The notes beneath the pieces were generated by a model. It saw only the letters and a list, made by a program, of their open reading frames with translations. It did not search any database and was not told where the DNA came from. Positions 52,082 through 61,549 of a stretch of 64,000 nt of DNA are shown one piece after another. Made by a program: the position numbers and the translations under genes. This DNA comes from an uncultured Alphaproteobacteria bacterium (GTDB taxonomy: Bacteria > Pseudomonadota > Alphaproteobacteria > Caulobacterales > Hyphomonadaceae): positions 1 through 64,000 of the forward strand of contig CAIKWZ010000009.1 of the NCBI GenBank assembly GCA_903831255.1, read 5' to 3'. Every line of letters begins with the position of its first letter. Position 1 is the first letter of the stretch.

Positions 52082-53179
52082 TCACCCTCTCCGAACGGGA
52101 AGGACCGGCTTTTCCGCTTCGGGTTGGGCGGACGGGGGGGACGACAAACCCCAGACGCCGGCGTTCTGAGGCTGGCGGCGGCCTGCCGACGAGGCGAGGC
52201 GCACCAGACGTCCGGCGACCTGCCCGATGCTCTGCTGCCTGAGCAGTTCGGTCATGCGCCGGGGCTGGTAAAGGCCGTTATTCCAGTCTCCGAAGCGCTG
52301 CTTCAGACCGGGGCGTCCCTCGCCTGCCGCATGGCGCCCGATGAAACCGGAAACGGCTTTTGGCCAGGCTGACTTCCGTTCCCGCCACCACTCCTGCGTC
52401 TCCTGCTGGAGGCGGTCGAGGCGCGATGGATCGGCACGAAGGGTCCGAACGAAGGCGGCCGCCTCTTTCCAGCTGGAGAAGGACGGCAAGGGATGGGGAC
52501 CCAGAGCGGTGCGGTACATGTCCGCGAGCGCACGCCTGGGCAGAAGCGGTATGGCGCCGTATTCCAGCGCCTCATAGGGTCTTACGGTCTCCAGGGTGAC
52601 GTTTCCTTCGCCGCACGGGACAAAAACGCTGTCGGCCATGGCCGAACAATACTCTCCCCGGCTGATGTGGGTCTCTCCCTTCTGTGTGTCCGGGAGGCTC
52701 AGAAGATGCGGGTCGATATCCGCGAAGCACGCCGCCATCGCGGTTCTCCAGGGACGGCGGCCTCCGGCGAAGGACCAGAGATACCGGCGCCGGCTCGCCG
52801 GAATGAACGGCAGGTCGGGCAGGTCGTTTGAATAGCCGATCGGAACATTGAGAAGGCCAGGTCCTTCAAGGTGCGCGGCCGCCGAGTTCCGGATCACGTA
52901 GCTGAATGAGCCGTAGATCCGGAAATCGCCGCTGAAGCGCTCATCGCCGAGGTGCAGGAGGCCGCAGCCGTCGGCGCCGCTGATCTTCTCCAGAAAGTCT
53001 GCGGGCAGGCTGAGGCGTCGGTGGTTGTAGATCGAGTAGAGCGCGCCGGGGCGTATCACGCTGAAATCAGGCGCCCTGATCACTTCGAGCCGGAAATCAG
53101 ACAGAAGAAAGCGGATCCAGTCGCGCTCCGAGGCGTCCCCGGCGTTCAGTTCGATCAGGGTCAGAGAGGATGAGGTCAT
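52082..53179 (-). CDS. Exostosin-like glycosyltransferase (GT47 type)
   Basis: A 365-aa protein with an exostosin-like C-terminal GT-B half: ADSVFVPCGEGNVTLETVRP followed by YEALEYGAIPLLPRRA, a typical nucleotide-sugar binding layout. The N-terminal half contains YIRNSAAAHLE-type sequence (VIRNSAAAHLEGPGLLNVPI). It is cytoplasmic by appearance. It may modify a polysaccharide or lipid sugar. It lies alone between the peptidase and MFS transporter genes, outside both polysaccharide clusters. A proline-rich tail ends the protein. Confidence 0.78.
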   Translation of the reverse strand: MTSSSLTLIELNAGDASERDWIRFLLSDFRLEVIRAPDFSVIRPGALYSIYNHRRLSLPADFLEKISGADGCGLLHLGDERFSGDFRIYGSFSYVIRNSAAAHLEGPGLLNVPIGYSNDLPDLPFIPASRRRYLWSFAGGRRPWRTAMAACFADIDPHLLSLPDTQKGETHISRGEYCSAMADSVFVPCGEGNVTLETVRPYEALEYGAIPLLPRRALADMYRTALGPHPLPSFSSWKEAAAFVRTLRADPSRLDRLQQETQEWWRERKSAWPKAVSGFIGRHAAGEGRPGLKQRFGDWNNGLYQPRRMTELLRQQSIGQVAGRLVRLASSAGRRQPQNAGVWGLSSPPSAQPEAEKPVLPVRRG

Positions 53180-53267
53180 GGAGCAGGCCCGTTCCGTGAC
53201 TTCACGGATGCACGTTTTATACCGTCGCGTTCAGACGCCTGTTTGATCGCGATCGGTCAAGAGGACC

Positions 53268-54656
53268 TCAGGGCGCTGATTTCCCGCGTGAGGCGAAGGC
53301 GAGCATCAGAACTCCCGCCGCAGAGACAAGGGCGAAGGGTGTCATCGCGCTCACGACCGCGGCTGAGGTGGATCCGGACTGCATCAGAAAGCCGCCGACC
53401 AGAGGACCCGCGACGGATCCGAGGCGGCCCCACGCGATGGCCGCCCCCGACCCTCGCCCACGCATCTCCTGGGGGTAGAGGCCGGATCCTGCGCCATAGA
53501 GGGCGTAGTTGCAGCCGAGAAGCAGGAAGCCGACCCCGCCGCTGAGACACAGGACGAGGACGGGATCGGTCGCGGCCGACAGGGCCGCGATCACTGCGAG
53601 GAGAGCGATGAACCCGACCGTCAGGGGGATACGCAGTCCGAATCTGTCTGCGGATGCGCCCATGACAAGGGCCCCGACGACGCCTGCAAAGTTGAATGCG
53701 GCCGAGGCGAGGCCGGCGATTTCAGGAAGCCCCTTGCCTGCAATCAGGGTCGGCAGCCAGTTGAGGATCAGGTAGAGCATGAGCAGGGTCGGGAAAAAGA
53801 CGACCCAGAGACTGATTGATATGAAGGCCCGCCCCTCTGCAAACAGAACCCTGGCGTGGACCAGCAGATAGGCGCCGAGGACGCCAAGGACGGCGGCGAT
53901 CCAGGGCGCTGAAAGGCTCAGCGTCTTGAGGTCTGGCGAAGCTGCGAGGGCCTGAAGCGTCCACCAGGCGAGACCGCCCAAAGGAAGAGCCGCCAGCCAG
54001 AGCCAGGAGAGGCCGTTTGTTCCCCCTTTCGCGCGTTCAACCGGCGTCAGGGCGAGGCTGGTCGCCAGAATCGGCGCCAGCGCGAGGGGCAGCCCCCCTC
54101 CGATGAAAAACAGCGCCCTCCAGTCCTCCACCCCGCCAAAGTGACTGAGAAGGGCCACCAGTCCTCCGCCGACAGGCATTCCGCAGAACATCACCGCCGC
54201 CGTCAGCCCGGCCTTTCCGCGTGGCGCGATTTCTCCGGCGATCGCCATGATGTTGGCGAGGGCCGCGCCGAAGCCGATCCCCGCTCCAAGGCGGGCAGCG
54301 AAAAGGGTGGCGAAGTCGGTCGCGGCCGTTGTCAGGAGGGTGAACACGCCAAACAGAGCGACTGAAGCGGCAAGCACGCGCCGACGTCCCAGACTATCGG
54401 CAAGCCAGCCGCCGAGAACAGCCCCGAAAACGAGGCCGATATTGCTCGCGGCGAGGGCCTGTCCGAGCAGGTCTCGAGACAGGCCGAGACCGGATGCGAG
54501 GCCTCCGGCTGCGAGGCCCATGGCCTGAATGTCGAACCCTTCAAGGATCATCGCTGCAAAGCAGAGCGCGGCTGTTCGCGTGCGCCCGTGCGCGGCTTCT
54601 GAAGCTGGAGGCGTTGGGGTCTGACCGCCTCGCCCCGGATCGGATGTCTCTGTCAT
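53268..54656 (-). CDS. MFS transporter, aromatic acid:H+ symporter-like
   Basis: A 462-aa, roughly 12-helix major facilitator. The start at 54656 is chosen because upstream in-frame residues are not protein-like. Motif A is seen as GGWLADSLGRRRV between TM2 and TM3. ILEGFDIQAMGLAAGGLA in TM1 (the D-F-D/GFD region) and the second-half motif MGASADRFGLRI are typical of the AAHS (PcaK/MhpT) group. It likely takes up aromatic or other organic acids with protons. It is divergent from glpS and not obviously linked to it. Substrate uncertain. Confidence 0.85.
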   Translation of the reverse strand: MTETSDPGRGGQTPTPPASEAAHGRTRTAALCFAAMILEGFDIQAMGLAAGGLASGLGLSRDLLGQALAASNIGLVFGAVLGGWLADSLGRRRVLAASVALFGVFTLLTTAATDFATLFAARLGAGIGFGAALANIMAIAGEIAPRGKAGLTAAVMFCGMPVGGGLVALLSHFGGVEDWRALFFIGGGLPLALAPILATSLALTPVERAKGGTNGLSWLWLAALPLGGLAWWTLQALAASPDLKTLSLSAPWIAAVLGVLGAYLLVHARVLFAEGRAFISISLWVVFFPTLLMLYLILNWLPTLIAGKGLPEIAGLASAAFNFAGVVGALVMGASADRFGLRIPLTVGFIALLAVIAALSAATDPVLVLCLSGGVGFLLLGCNYALYGAGSGLYPQEMRGRGSGAAIAWGRLGSVAGPLVGGFLMQSGSTSAAVVSAMTPFALVSAAGVLMLAFASRGKSAP

Positions 54657-54870
54657 GGGAGTGTCGATCCTCACGCCTGACCCGGGATGGACTGGATCCG
54701 AGCGACCATAATCGAAGGCGTTCGGGCGTCCAGAGCGAAGGCGCTCATGGTCGCAGAAGACCGCGCCCTGAAGGCGGTTTGACGAAGGCGAACCGGCCGT
54801 CGTAGGCATGGTTGGGACGTCGACCTTGAGTTGACCGTCACGGGCCGGAACGGAGCGCGGATCGGACAGG

Positions 54871-55944
54871 ATGCTGGAGCTTCAGGACGTCTCCTTTCGG
54901 AACGGCGGCGAGGTGCATATTCACCCGACCTCACTCAGCCTGTCGCCGGGCGAGATCAATGTGCTTCTGGGCCCGACCGGATCGGGCAAGACCAGTCTGA
55001 TGCGTCTGATGGCGGGTCTCGACCGACCTGCCTCTGGCCGCCTTCTGTTCCGAGGCGCGGATGTCACGGGCGTTCCGGTTCGGCGAAGAAATGTGGCGAT
55101 GGTCTATCAGCAGTTCATCAATTATCCGACTTGGACTGTCAGACGGAATATAGCATCGCCCCTTCAGGTCCGGGGCGTTTCGCGCGATGAGATCGACGAG
55201 GCCGTCGCCCGGGCCGCCCGGCTTCTGGGCCTGACCCATCTTCTCGATCGTCTGCCGACACAGCTCTCCGGGGGGCAGCAACAGCGCGTAGCGCTGGCGC
55301 GCGCCATCGTCCGCAAGGCCGATCTTGTCCTTCTGGATGAGCCCCTCGCCAATCTCGATTACAAGCTGCGCGAAGAGCTGCGCGAAGAGCTTCCCGCACT
55401 TTTTCGCGACGCTGGATCGGTCGTGGTCTATGCGACGACTGAACCAGCGGAAGCCCTGCTTCTGGGCGGACGGACAGCGACCCTCAGCGAGGGGCGCATC
55501 ACTCAGTTCGGGCCGACGCTCGAAGTCTATCGAACGCCCGCCAGCCTCTCGTCTGCACACACGTTTTCAGATCCTCCGCTGAACGTGCTGGCGGTTCGCA
55601 ATGAGGGGGGGCGGCCTTTTCCGGATAATGAGATTCCAGAGATCGCCTGTCGGTTGGGGCTCACGCCTGCGGGGCGCACGACCCTCGCCTTTCGCCCTCA
55701 CCATCTGCGTCGTGGCGAAGGTTCGCAGGACGCTCACCGCTTCGAGGTCGAGGTTGTGTCGAGCGAGATCATGGGGTCGGAGAGTTATATCCACGTGGCT
55801 CTCGGCCCAGTTCGCTGGGTGATGCTCGTCGAGGGCGTGTACGCGCCGGCGCCGGGGGAGCGTCTCCAGGTCAGTCTGGACGCCCGCTCTGCTATGTTCT
55901 TCAGCGAGGCCGGTCTCGCCCTGTCTGGCGCAAAGGCGGAGTAA
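54871..55944 (+). CDS. glpS: Glycerol ABC importer ATP-binding protein GlpS
   Basis: A 357-aa ATPase. Walker A GPTGSGKT is at 34-41, the Q-loop at MVYQQF, an intact signature LSGGQQQR at 132-139, and Walker B LVLLDEP at 152-158 with a D-loop NLD. Where the switch histidine is expected the sequence reads YATTEPAEAL, i.e. threonine at about 190. This is a family feature I recall for GlpS. A C-terminal regulatory/TOBE-like domain follows. It works in the cytoplasm with GlpT to power glycerol uptake. GGACAGG precedes the ATG. First gene of the operon. Confidence 0.88.
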   Translation: MLELQDVSFRNGGEVHIHPTSLSLSPGEINVLLGPTGSGKTSLMRLMAGLDRPASGRLLFRGADVTGVPVRRRNVAMVYQQFINYPTWTVRRNIASPLQVRGVSRDEIDEAVARAARLLGLTHLLDRLPTQLSGGQQQRVALARAIVRKADLVLLDEPLANLDYKLREELREELPALFRDAGSVVVYATTEPAEALLLGGRTATLSEGRITQFGPTLEVYRTPASLSSAHTFSDPPLNVLAVRNEGGRPFPDNEIPEIACRLGLTPAGRTTLAFRPHHLRRGEGSQDAHRFEVEVVSSEIMGSESYIHVALGPVRWVMLVEGVYAPAPGERLQVSLDARSAMFFSEAGLALSGAKAE

Positions 55945-55948
55945 GGCG

Positions 55949-57022
55949 ATGGCGCGGATCGAGATCTCAGGCGTCAGGCATTCCTATCTGCGGGCGCCGC
56001 AGAGCGATGAGGATTACGCTCTGAGGCGGATTGATCATGTCTGGGAGACGGGCGGAGCTTACGCGCTTCTGGGGCCCTCAGGATGTGGCAAGACCAGCCT
56101 GCTCAATATCATGTCGGGCCTTGTGAGGCCTACCGAAGGGCGGATTCTGTTTGACGGTCGTGACGTCACAGATCTGCCGACCGAGCGCCGGAATATCGCG
56201 CAGGTGTTTCAGTTTCCGGTCATCTACGACACCATGACGGTTGCCGAGAATCTGGCCTTCCCCCTGCGCAATCGCGGCGTCAGGGATGCAGAGGTCGGCC
56301 GCCGTGTGGACGAGATGCTGGCTATCCTCGGGCTTGCCGATCGCGGCCGGCAGCGGGCCCGGGGGTTGTCTGCGGAGGACAAGCAGAAGATCTCGCTCGG
56401 ACGCGGCCTGATCCGGTCGGATGTGAACGCCATTCTCTTTGATGAGCCTCTGACAGTGATCGATCCCCTGATGAAGTGGGAGCTGAGGACGCAGCTGCGG
56501 CAGCTGCACCAGAGGCTGGGGCACACCATGGTCTATGTGACCCATGACCAGACCGAGGCGCTCACCTTCGCCGATCAGGTTGTGGTCATGCATGAGGGAA
56601 TGATCGTACAGGTGGGAACGCCCGCCGATCTCTTCGAGCGACCTCAGCACACCTTCGTAGGTTATTTCATCGGATCGCCAGGGATGAATGTGCTGCCGGT
56701 GCGCGCCGATGGAGATGGCCTCAGCGCAGGCGGAGTTCGCCTCGATCCGTCCCCTCTTTCTCTTTCAACTGAAGGGCGTCTTGAGGCTGGCGTTCGGCCC
56801 GAGCATGTGCGGCTCGGCCGGGAGGGCGCTCCGGCCCGTCTCCTGAGGGTCGATGATCTCGGCAGGAGGCGGATCGCCCGTCTCGATCTTTCCGGGGTCA
56901 TGCTTCTCGCCGCTCTTCCTGAGGGAAGCGAGATTCCTTCCGATCCCTGTGTGACCTTCGAGCCGGGCATGGTCCATCTTTATCGCGACAGCTGGCGTGT
57001 GTCCGGGGAGCGTCTGCCATGA
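55949..57022 (+). CDS. glpT: Glycerol ABC importer ATP-binding protein GlpT
   Basis: A 357-aa ATPase (not the MFS glycerol-3-phosphate transporter of the same symbol). Walker A GPSGCGKT is at 42-49, Walker B AILFDEP at 161-167 and the switch histidine at 199 (YVTHDQTEAL). The signature is degenerate: LSAEDKQKISLGRGL replaces LSGGQ, and the D-loop is changed to TVIDP. This is the mirror image of GlpS. A TOBE-like C-terminal domain follows. It starts 4 bases after glpS and overlaps glpP by 4. Confidence 0.88.
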   Translation: MARIEISGVRHSYLRAPQSDEDYALRRIDHVWETGGAYALLGPSGCGKTSLLNIMSGLVRPTEGRILFDGRDVTDLPTERRNIAQVFQFPVIYDTMTVAENLAFPLRNRGVRDAEVGRRVDEMLAILGLADRGRQRARGLSAEDKQKISLGRGLIRSDVNAILFDEPLTVIDPLMKWELRTQLRQLHQRLGHTMVYVTHDQTEALTFADQVVVMHEGMIVQVGTPADLFERPQHTFVGYFIGSPGMNVLPVRADGDGLSAGGVRLDPSPLSLSTEGRLEAGVRPEHVRLGREGAPARLLRVDDLGRRRIARLDLSGVMLLAALPEGSEIPSDPCVTFEPGMVHLYRDSWRVSGERLP

Positions 57023-57900
57023 AGCCTGTCAATCAGAAGGCCTGGCTGCTGGTCGCTCCTGTGCTGGCGCTGGTTGCGTTCTCGGCTGTCATTCCGCTCA
57101 TGACAGTGGTCAATTACTCCGTTCAGGATACATTCGGCGCCAATCAGTTCTTCTGGGCGGGAACCGTCTGGTATGAGCAGGTGCTCGCCTCCGAGCGCTT
57201 CTGGAACGCTCTTGGCCGGAACCTGGTTTTTTCCTTCATCATTCTGCTGATCGAGATCCCTCTGGGCGTGTTCATCGCGCTCAACATGCCGAAAAAGGGT
57301 CCCGGTGTCGCGGCGTGCCTGGTTCTCATGGCGCTTCCGCTTCTTATCCCGTGGAATGTCGTGGGGACGATCTGGCAGGTCTTCGGCCGCGTCGATATCG
57401 GCCTTCTTGGTTCAAGCCTCGCTCTGGCGGGGGTCGACTATAATTACGTTCAGGATCCGGTGGATGCGTGGGTCACCCTCATTGTCATGGATGTCTGGCA
57501 CTGGACCTCTCTGGTCGCGCTGCTAGCGTATGCCGGCCTGGTTTCTATTCCGGACGCCTTCTATCAGGCGGCGCGCATTGACGGTGCGTCCGGCTGGGCG
57601 GTGTTCCGGTTTGTTCAGGCCCCCAAGATGGCGCGCGTGCTCACGATCGCCGTTCTTCTGCGGTTCATGGACAGCTTCATGATCTACACGGAGCCTTTCG
57701 TTGTGACGGGCGGAGGCCCCGGCAATTCAACGACGTTCCTGTCGATCGATCTTGTGCAGATGGCTGTGGGGCAGTTCGACCTCGGTCCTGCGGCCGCCAT
57801 GTCGATCATCTATTTTCTGATCATCCTTCTCTTCAGCTGGGTCTTTTACGCTGTGATGACGCGTCACGATGATGAAGGCGCAAAGGGGGGGCAGTCATGA
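57019..57900 (+). CDS. glpP: Glycerol ABC importer permease GlpP
   Basis: A 293-aa inner-membrane permease with six predicted helices of the BPD type (CUT1-like). The EAA loop is seen as FYQAARIDGASGWAVFRFVQ, which docks onto an ATPase. The hydrophobic start AWLLVAPVLALVAFSAVIPL contains no signal cleavage site. It forms the channel with GlpQ. It overlaps glpT and glpQ by 4 bases each, so all are translationally coupled. Confidence 0.88.
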   Translation: MKPVNQKAWLLVAPVLALVAFSAVIPLMTVVNYSVQDTFGANQFFWAGTVWYEQVLASERFWNALGRNLVFSFIILLIEIPLGVFIALNMPKKGPGVAACLVLMALPLLIPWNVVGTIWQVFGRVDIGLLGSSLALAGVDYNYVQDPVDAWVTLIVMDVWHWTSLVALLAYAGLVSIPDAFYQAARIDGASGWAVFRFVQAPKMARVLTIAVLLRFMDSFMIYTEPFVVTGGGPGNSTTFLSIDLVQMAVGQFDLGPAAAMSIIYFLIILLFSWVFYAVMTRHDDEGAKGGQS

Positions 57901-58697
57901 GAGGTGTGCGCGGACTGGTTCCTTTTCTCTACATCGTGTTTCTGCTGATCCCGATCTACTGGCTCGTGAACATGAGCTTCAAGACCAACACCGAGATCAC
58001 CAGCGGGGTCTCTCTGGTTCCTGCGGCGCCGACGCTGGAGAATTATCGGGTCATCTTCTCGGATCCGAGCTGGTATTCCGGCTATATCAACTCGATGATC
58101 TATGTCGGTCTCAACACCGTGATCTCGGTCGCCGTCGCTCTTCCCGCAGCTTACGCTTTCTCCCGCTATCGGTTCTTCGGAGACAAGCATCTCTTTTTCT
58201 GGCTGCTCACTAACCGCATGGCGCCTGCGGCGGTTTTCGCCTTGCCGTTCTTCCAGCTCTATTCGGCTTTCGGCCTGATCGACACGCACCTTGCCGTCGC
58301 TCTTGCGCACTGTCTGTTCAATGTGCCGCTGGCGGTCTGGATCCTTGAAGGGTTCATGTCAGGAATACCGCGCGAGATCGATGAAACGGCCTATATCGAC
58401 GGCTACTCCTTCCCGGTCTTCTTTGTGAAGATCTTCACCCCGCTGATCGCAAGCGGGATCGGCGTGGCCGCCTTCTTCTGTTTCATGTTCTCGTGGGTGG
58501 AGCTGCTCCTGGCCCGGACACTGACGACCACCGACGCAAAGCCGATCGCTGCGGTCATGACCCGAACGGTCTCCGCATCCGGGATGGACTGGGGTGTGCT
58601 CGCAGCGGCGGGCGTTCTGACGCTCATCCCGGGGGCGATCGTGATCTGGTTTGTTCGCAATCACATTGCGCGGGGCTTCGCCCTGGGGCGCGTCTGA
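57897..58697 (+). CDS. glpQ: Glycerol ABC importer permease GlpQ
   Basis: A 266-aa second permease subunit of the BPD family. N-terminal helix LVPFLYIVFLLIPIYWLVNM is followed by NTEITSGVSLVP, the ATPase contact IDETAYIDGYSFPVFFVKI (EAA loop), and further helices. It is unrelated to the E. coli phosphodiesterase of the same name. The protein pairs with GlpP in the membrane. Confidence 0.88.
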   Translation: MRGVRGLVPFLYIVFLLIPIYWLVNMSFKTNTEITSGVSLVPAAPTLENYRVIFSDPSWYSGYINSMIYVGLNTVISVAVALPAAYAFSRYRFFGDKHLFFWLLTNRMAPAAVFALPFFQLYSAFGLIDTHLAVALAHCLFNVPLAVWILEGFMSGIPREIDETAYIDGYSFPVFFVKIFTPLIASGIGVAAFFCFMFSWVELLLARTLTTTDAKPIAAVMTRTVSASGMDWGVLAAAGVLTLIPGAIVIWFVRNHIARGFALGRV

Positions 58698-58755
58698 TGG
58701 GCCTATTGCCGGTATTTTCAAGGATGGGCGTGTTCGATCATTCAGGAGATGTCTC

Positions 58756-59004
58756 ATGAGCGGCTCTGAGGACAAGGCGACGGCCATGCAGAAGGCCATC
58801 AGAACGGTCATGACCGGTCTTGCTCTGACCATGGTCGGAATGCTGCTGTGCGGGGGCGCTGCGATCGCCCTTCAGGTCGCCGGACTGCGTGAGGCCGGGC
58901 TGGTCGCCGCCGGGGTTGCGATGCTTGTCGTCGGGACCGGGGTCTTTATCCAGATTTCGGGGGTCCGGGCGTATCGGGCCGTGCATAAGGGAGATGGCGG
59001 ATGA
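58756..59004 (+). CDS. Small two-helix membrane protein in glycerol operon
   Basis: An 82-aa protein with two hydrophobic helices (about residues 20-42, VMTGLALTMVGMLLCGGAAI and 47-67, GLVAAGVAMLVVGTGVFIQI) and a basic tail ending KGDGG. No family is recognised and I do not recall it from other glycerol importer operons. AGGAG lies eight bases before the ATG, and its end overlaps the DUF2160 gene by 4 bases, so it is translated. Could be an accessory subunit of the importer. Confidence 0.7.
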   Translation: MSGSEDKATAMQKAIRTVMTGLALTMVGMLLCGGAAIALQVAGLREAGLVAAGVAMLVVGTGVFIQISGVRAYRAVHKGDGG

Positions 59005-59288
59005 GCCTTGCCTGGATGGCCTGGACGCCAGCCACAACCCTGTTTTTTATCGGGATCGCCTGCCTGCTTGTCGGTATGGCGGTCTGGGTCCGCCTTGACC
59101 CGCGCAATGAGCCCCGTCAGGGCGTTCTTGGTCTCGTGACGCAGCGCGGCGATCGTCTGTTTCTCTCTCTGCTGGGGGCGGCGTTTATCCATCTGGGCTG
59201 GATCGGGCTGACCCCGGAGGCGGTTCCTCTCTGGGGCGGAAGCCTGGTGTCGCTGGTTTACGCGGGCCTTGTTTTCCGGTTTGTATAG
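59001..59288 (+). CDS. DUF2160 small membrane protein
   Basis: A 95-aa protein with three hydrophobic segments. It contains WMAWTPATTLFFIGIACLLVG and RGDRLFLSLLGAAFIHLGWI, the DUF2160 pattern found in glycerol importer operons of alphaproteobacteria. Its molecular role is unknown; a membrane accessory of GlpPQ is the usual guess. It is coupled to the previous small gene by ATGA. Confidence 0.85.
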   Translation: MSLAWMAWTPATTLFFIGIACLLVGMAVWVRLDPRNEPRQGVLGLVTQRGDRLFLSLLGAAFIHLGWIGLTPEAVPLWGGSLVSLVYAGLVFRFV

Positions 59289-59355
59289 CGGGCGATCATA
59301 AAAGGGCGCGGCGAGGCCATGTGAGGCGTTCGCGCGGATAAGGGAGATTTACGGC

Positions 59356-61122
<1,767 letters not shown>

Positions 61123-61146
61123 CGTTGTCCCTGCACTGATATCCCT

Positions 61147-61176
61147 GACGGGGCGCAATCACACTTGCGCCCCGTC
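61147..61176 (+). terminator. Terminator after glpV
   Basis: GACGGGGCGCAA and TTGCGCCCCGTC form a perfect 12-bp stem with a 6-base loop, 25 bases after the glpV stop codon. No long T-run follows, but stem strength makes termination likely. Confidence 0.65.
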
Positions 61177-61220
61177 CGAATATCGTTAGGACTGCGGCGT
61201 CGCTTGTGTACGGCGCAAGC

Positions 61221-61310
61221 GGAGAGGTGGCCGAGCGGTCGAAGGCGCGCCCCTGCTAAGGGCGTATACCCTAACCGGTATCGTGGGTTCGAATCCCATC
61301 CTCTTCGCCA
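61221..61310 (+). tRNA. tRNA-Ser (anticodon GCU)
   Basis: A 90-base cloverleaf including the encoded CCA. The acceptor stem pairs GGAGAGG with the 3' CCTCTTC (one G-U pair). The anticodon stem CGCCC/GGGCG encloses loop CTGCTAA, giving anticodon GCT at 61255-61257 (reads AGC/AGU). A long variable arm, typical of serine tRNAs, follows, and the T-loop GTTCGAATCC is intact. The 239 bases after it to the next gene hold nothing else that I can identify. Confidence 0.97.
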
Positions 61311-61549
61311 GCCGAAGCTGCGACGACGCTTCCCGTGCGATTTCGACACCTTCCCGGCTCATCGCCCTGACGAGCGCTTCTCCGTTGGGCTCAGAGCGGC
61401 ACGGTCTGTCCGGACGGGCCTTGTCTTCGTCTGAGCCTGAGGCGCTCTCAGGCGAGGCCCATGACGAAGACCGGAGCGTGCGTCGGAAGAGTGCGGCCCC
61501 CTTTGCGACGGGACCAGCTGGAGCTGGTCACAGAGGGCGGCGTGACCGC

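Noticed and set aside
55370-55392. Tandem 12-base repeat inside glpS
   Set aside because: It encodes LREELREEL, which I recall as the normal sequence after the D-loop in GlpS proteins, so it is not an unusual duplication.
61221-61549. tRNA-Ser as a possible integration site
   Set aside because: No integrase gene and no repeat of the tRNA 3' end is seen downstream. The next genes are ordinary cell-wall genes.
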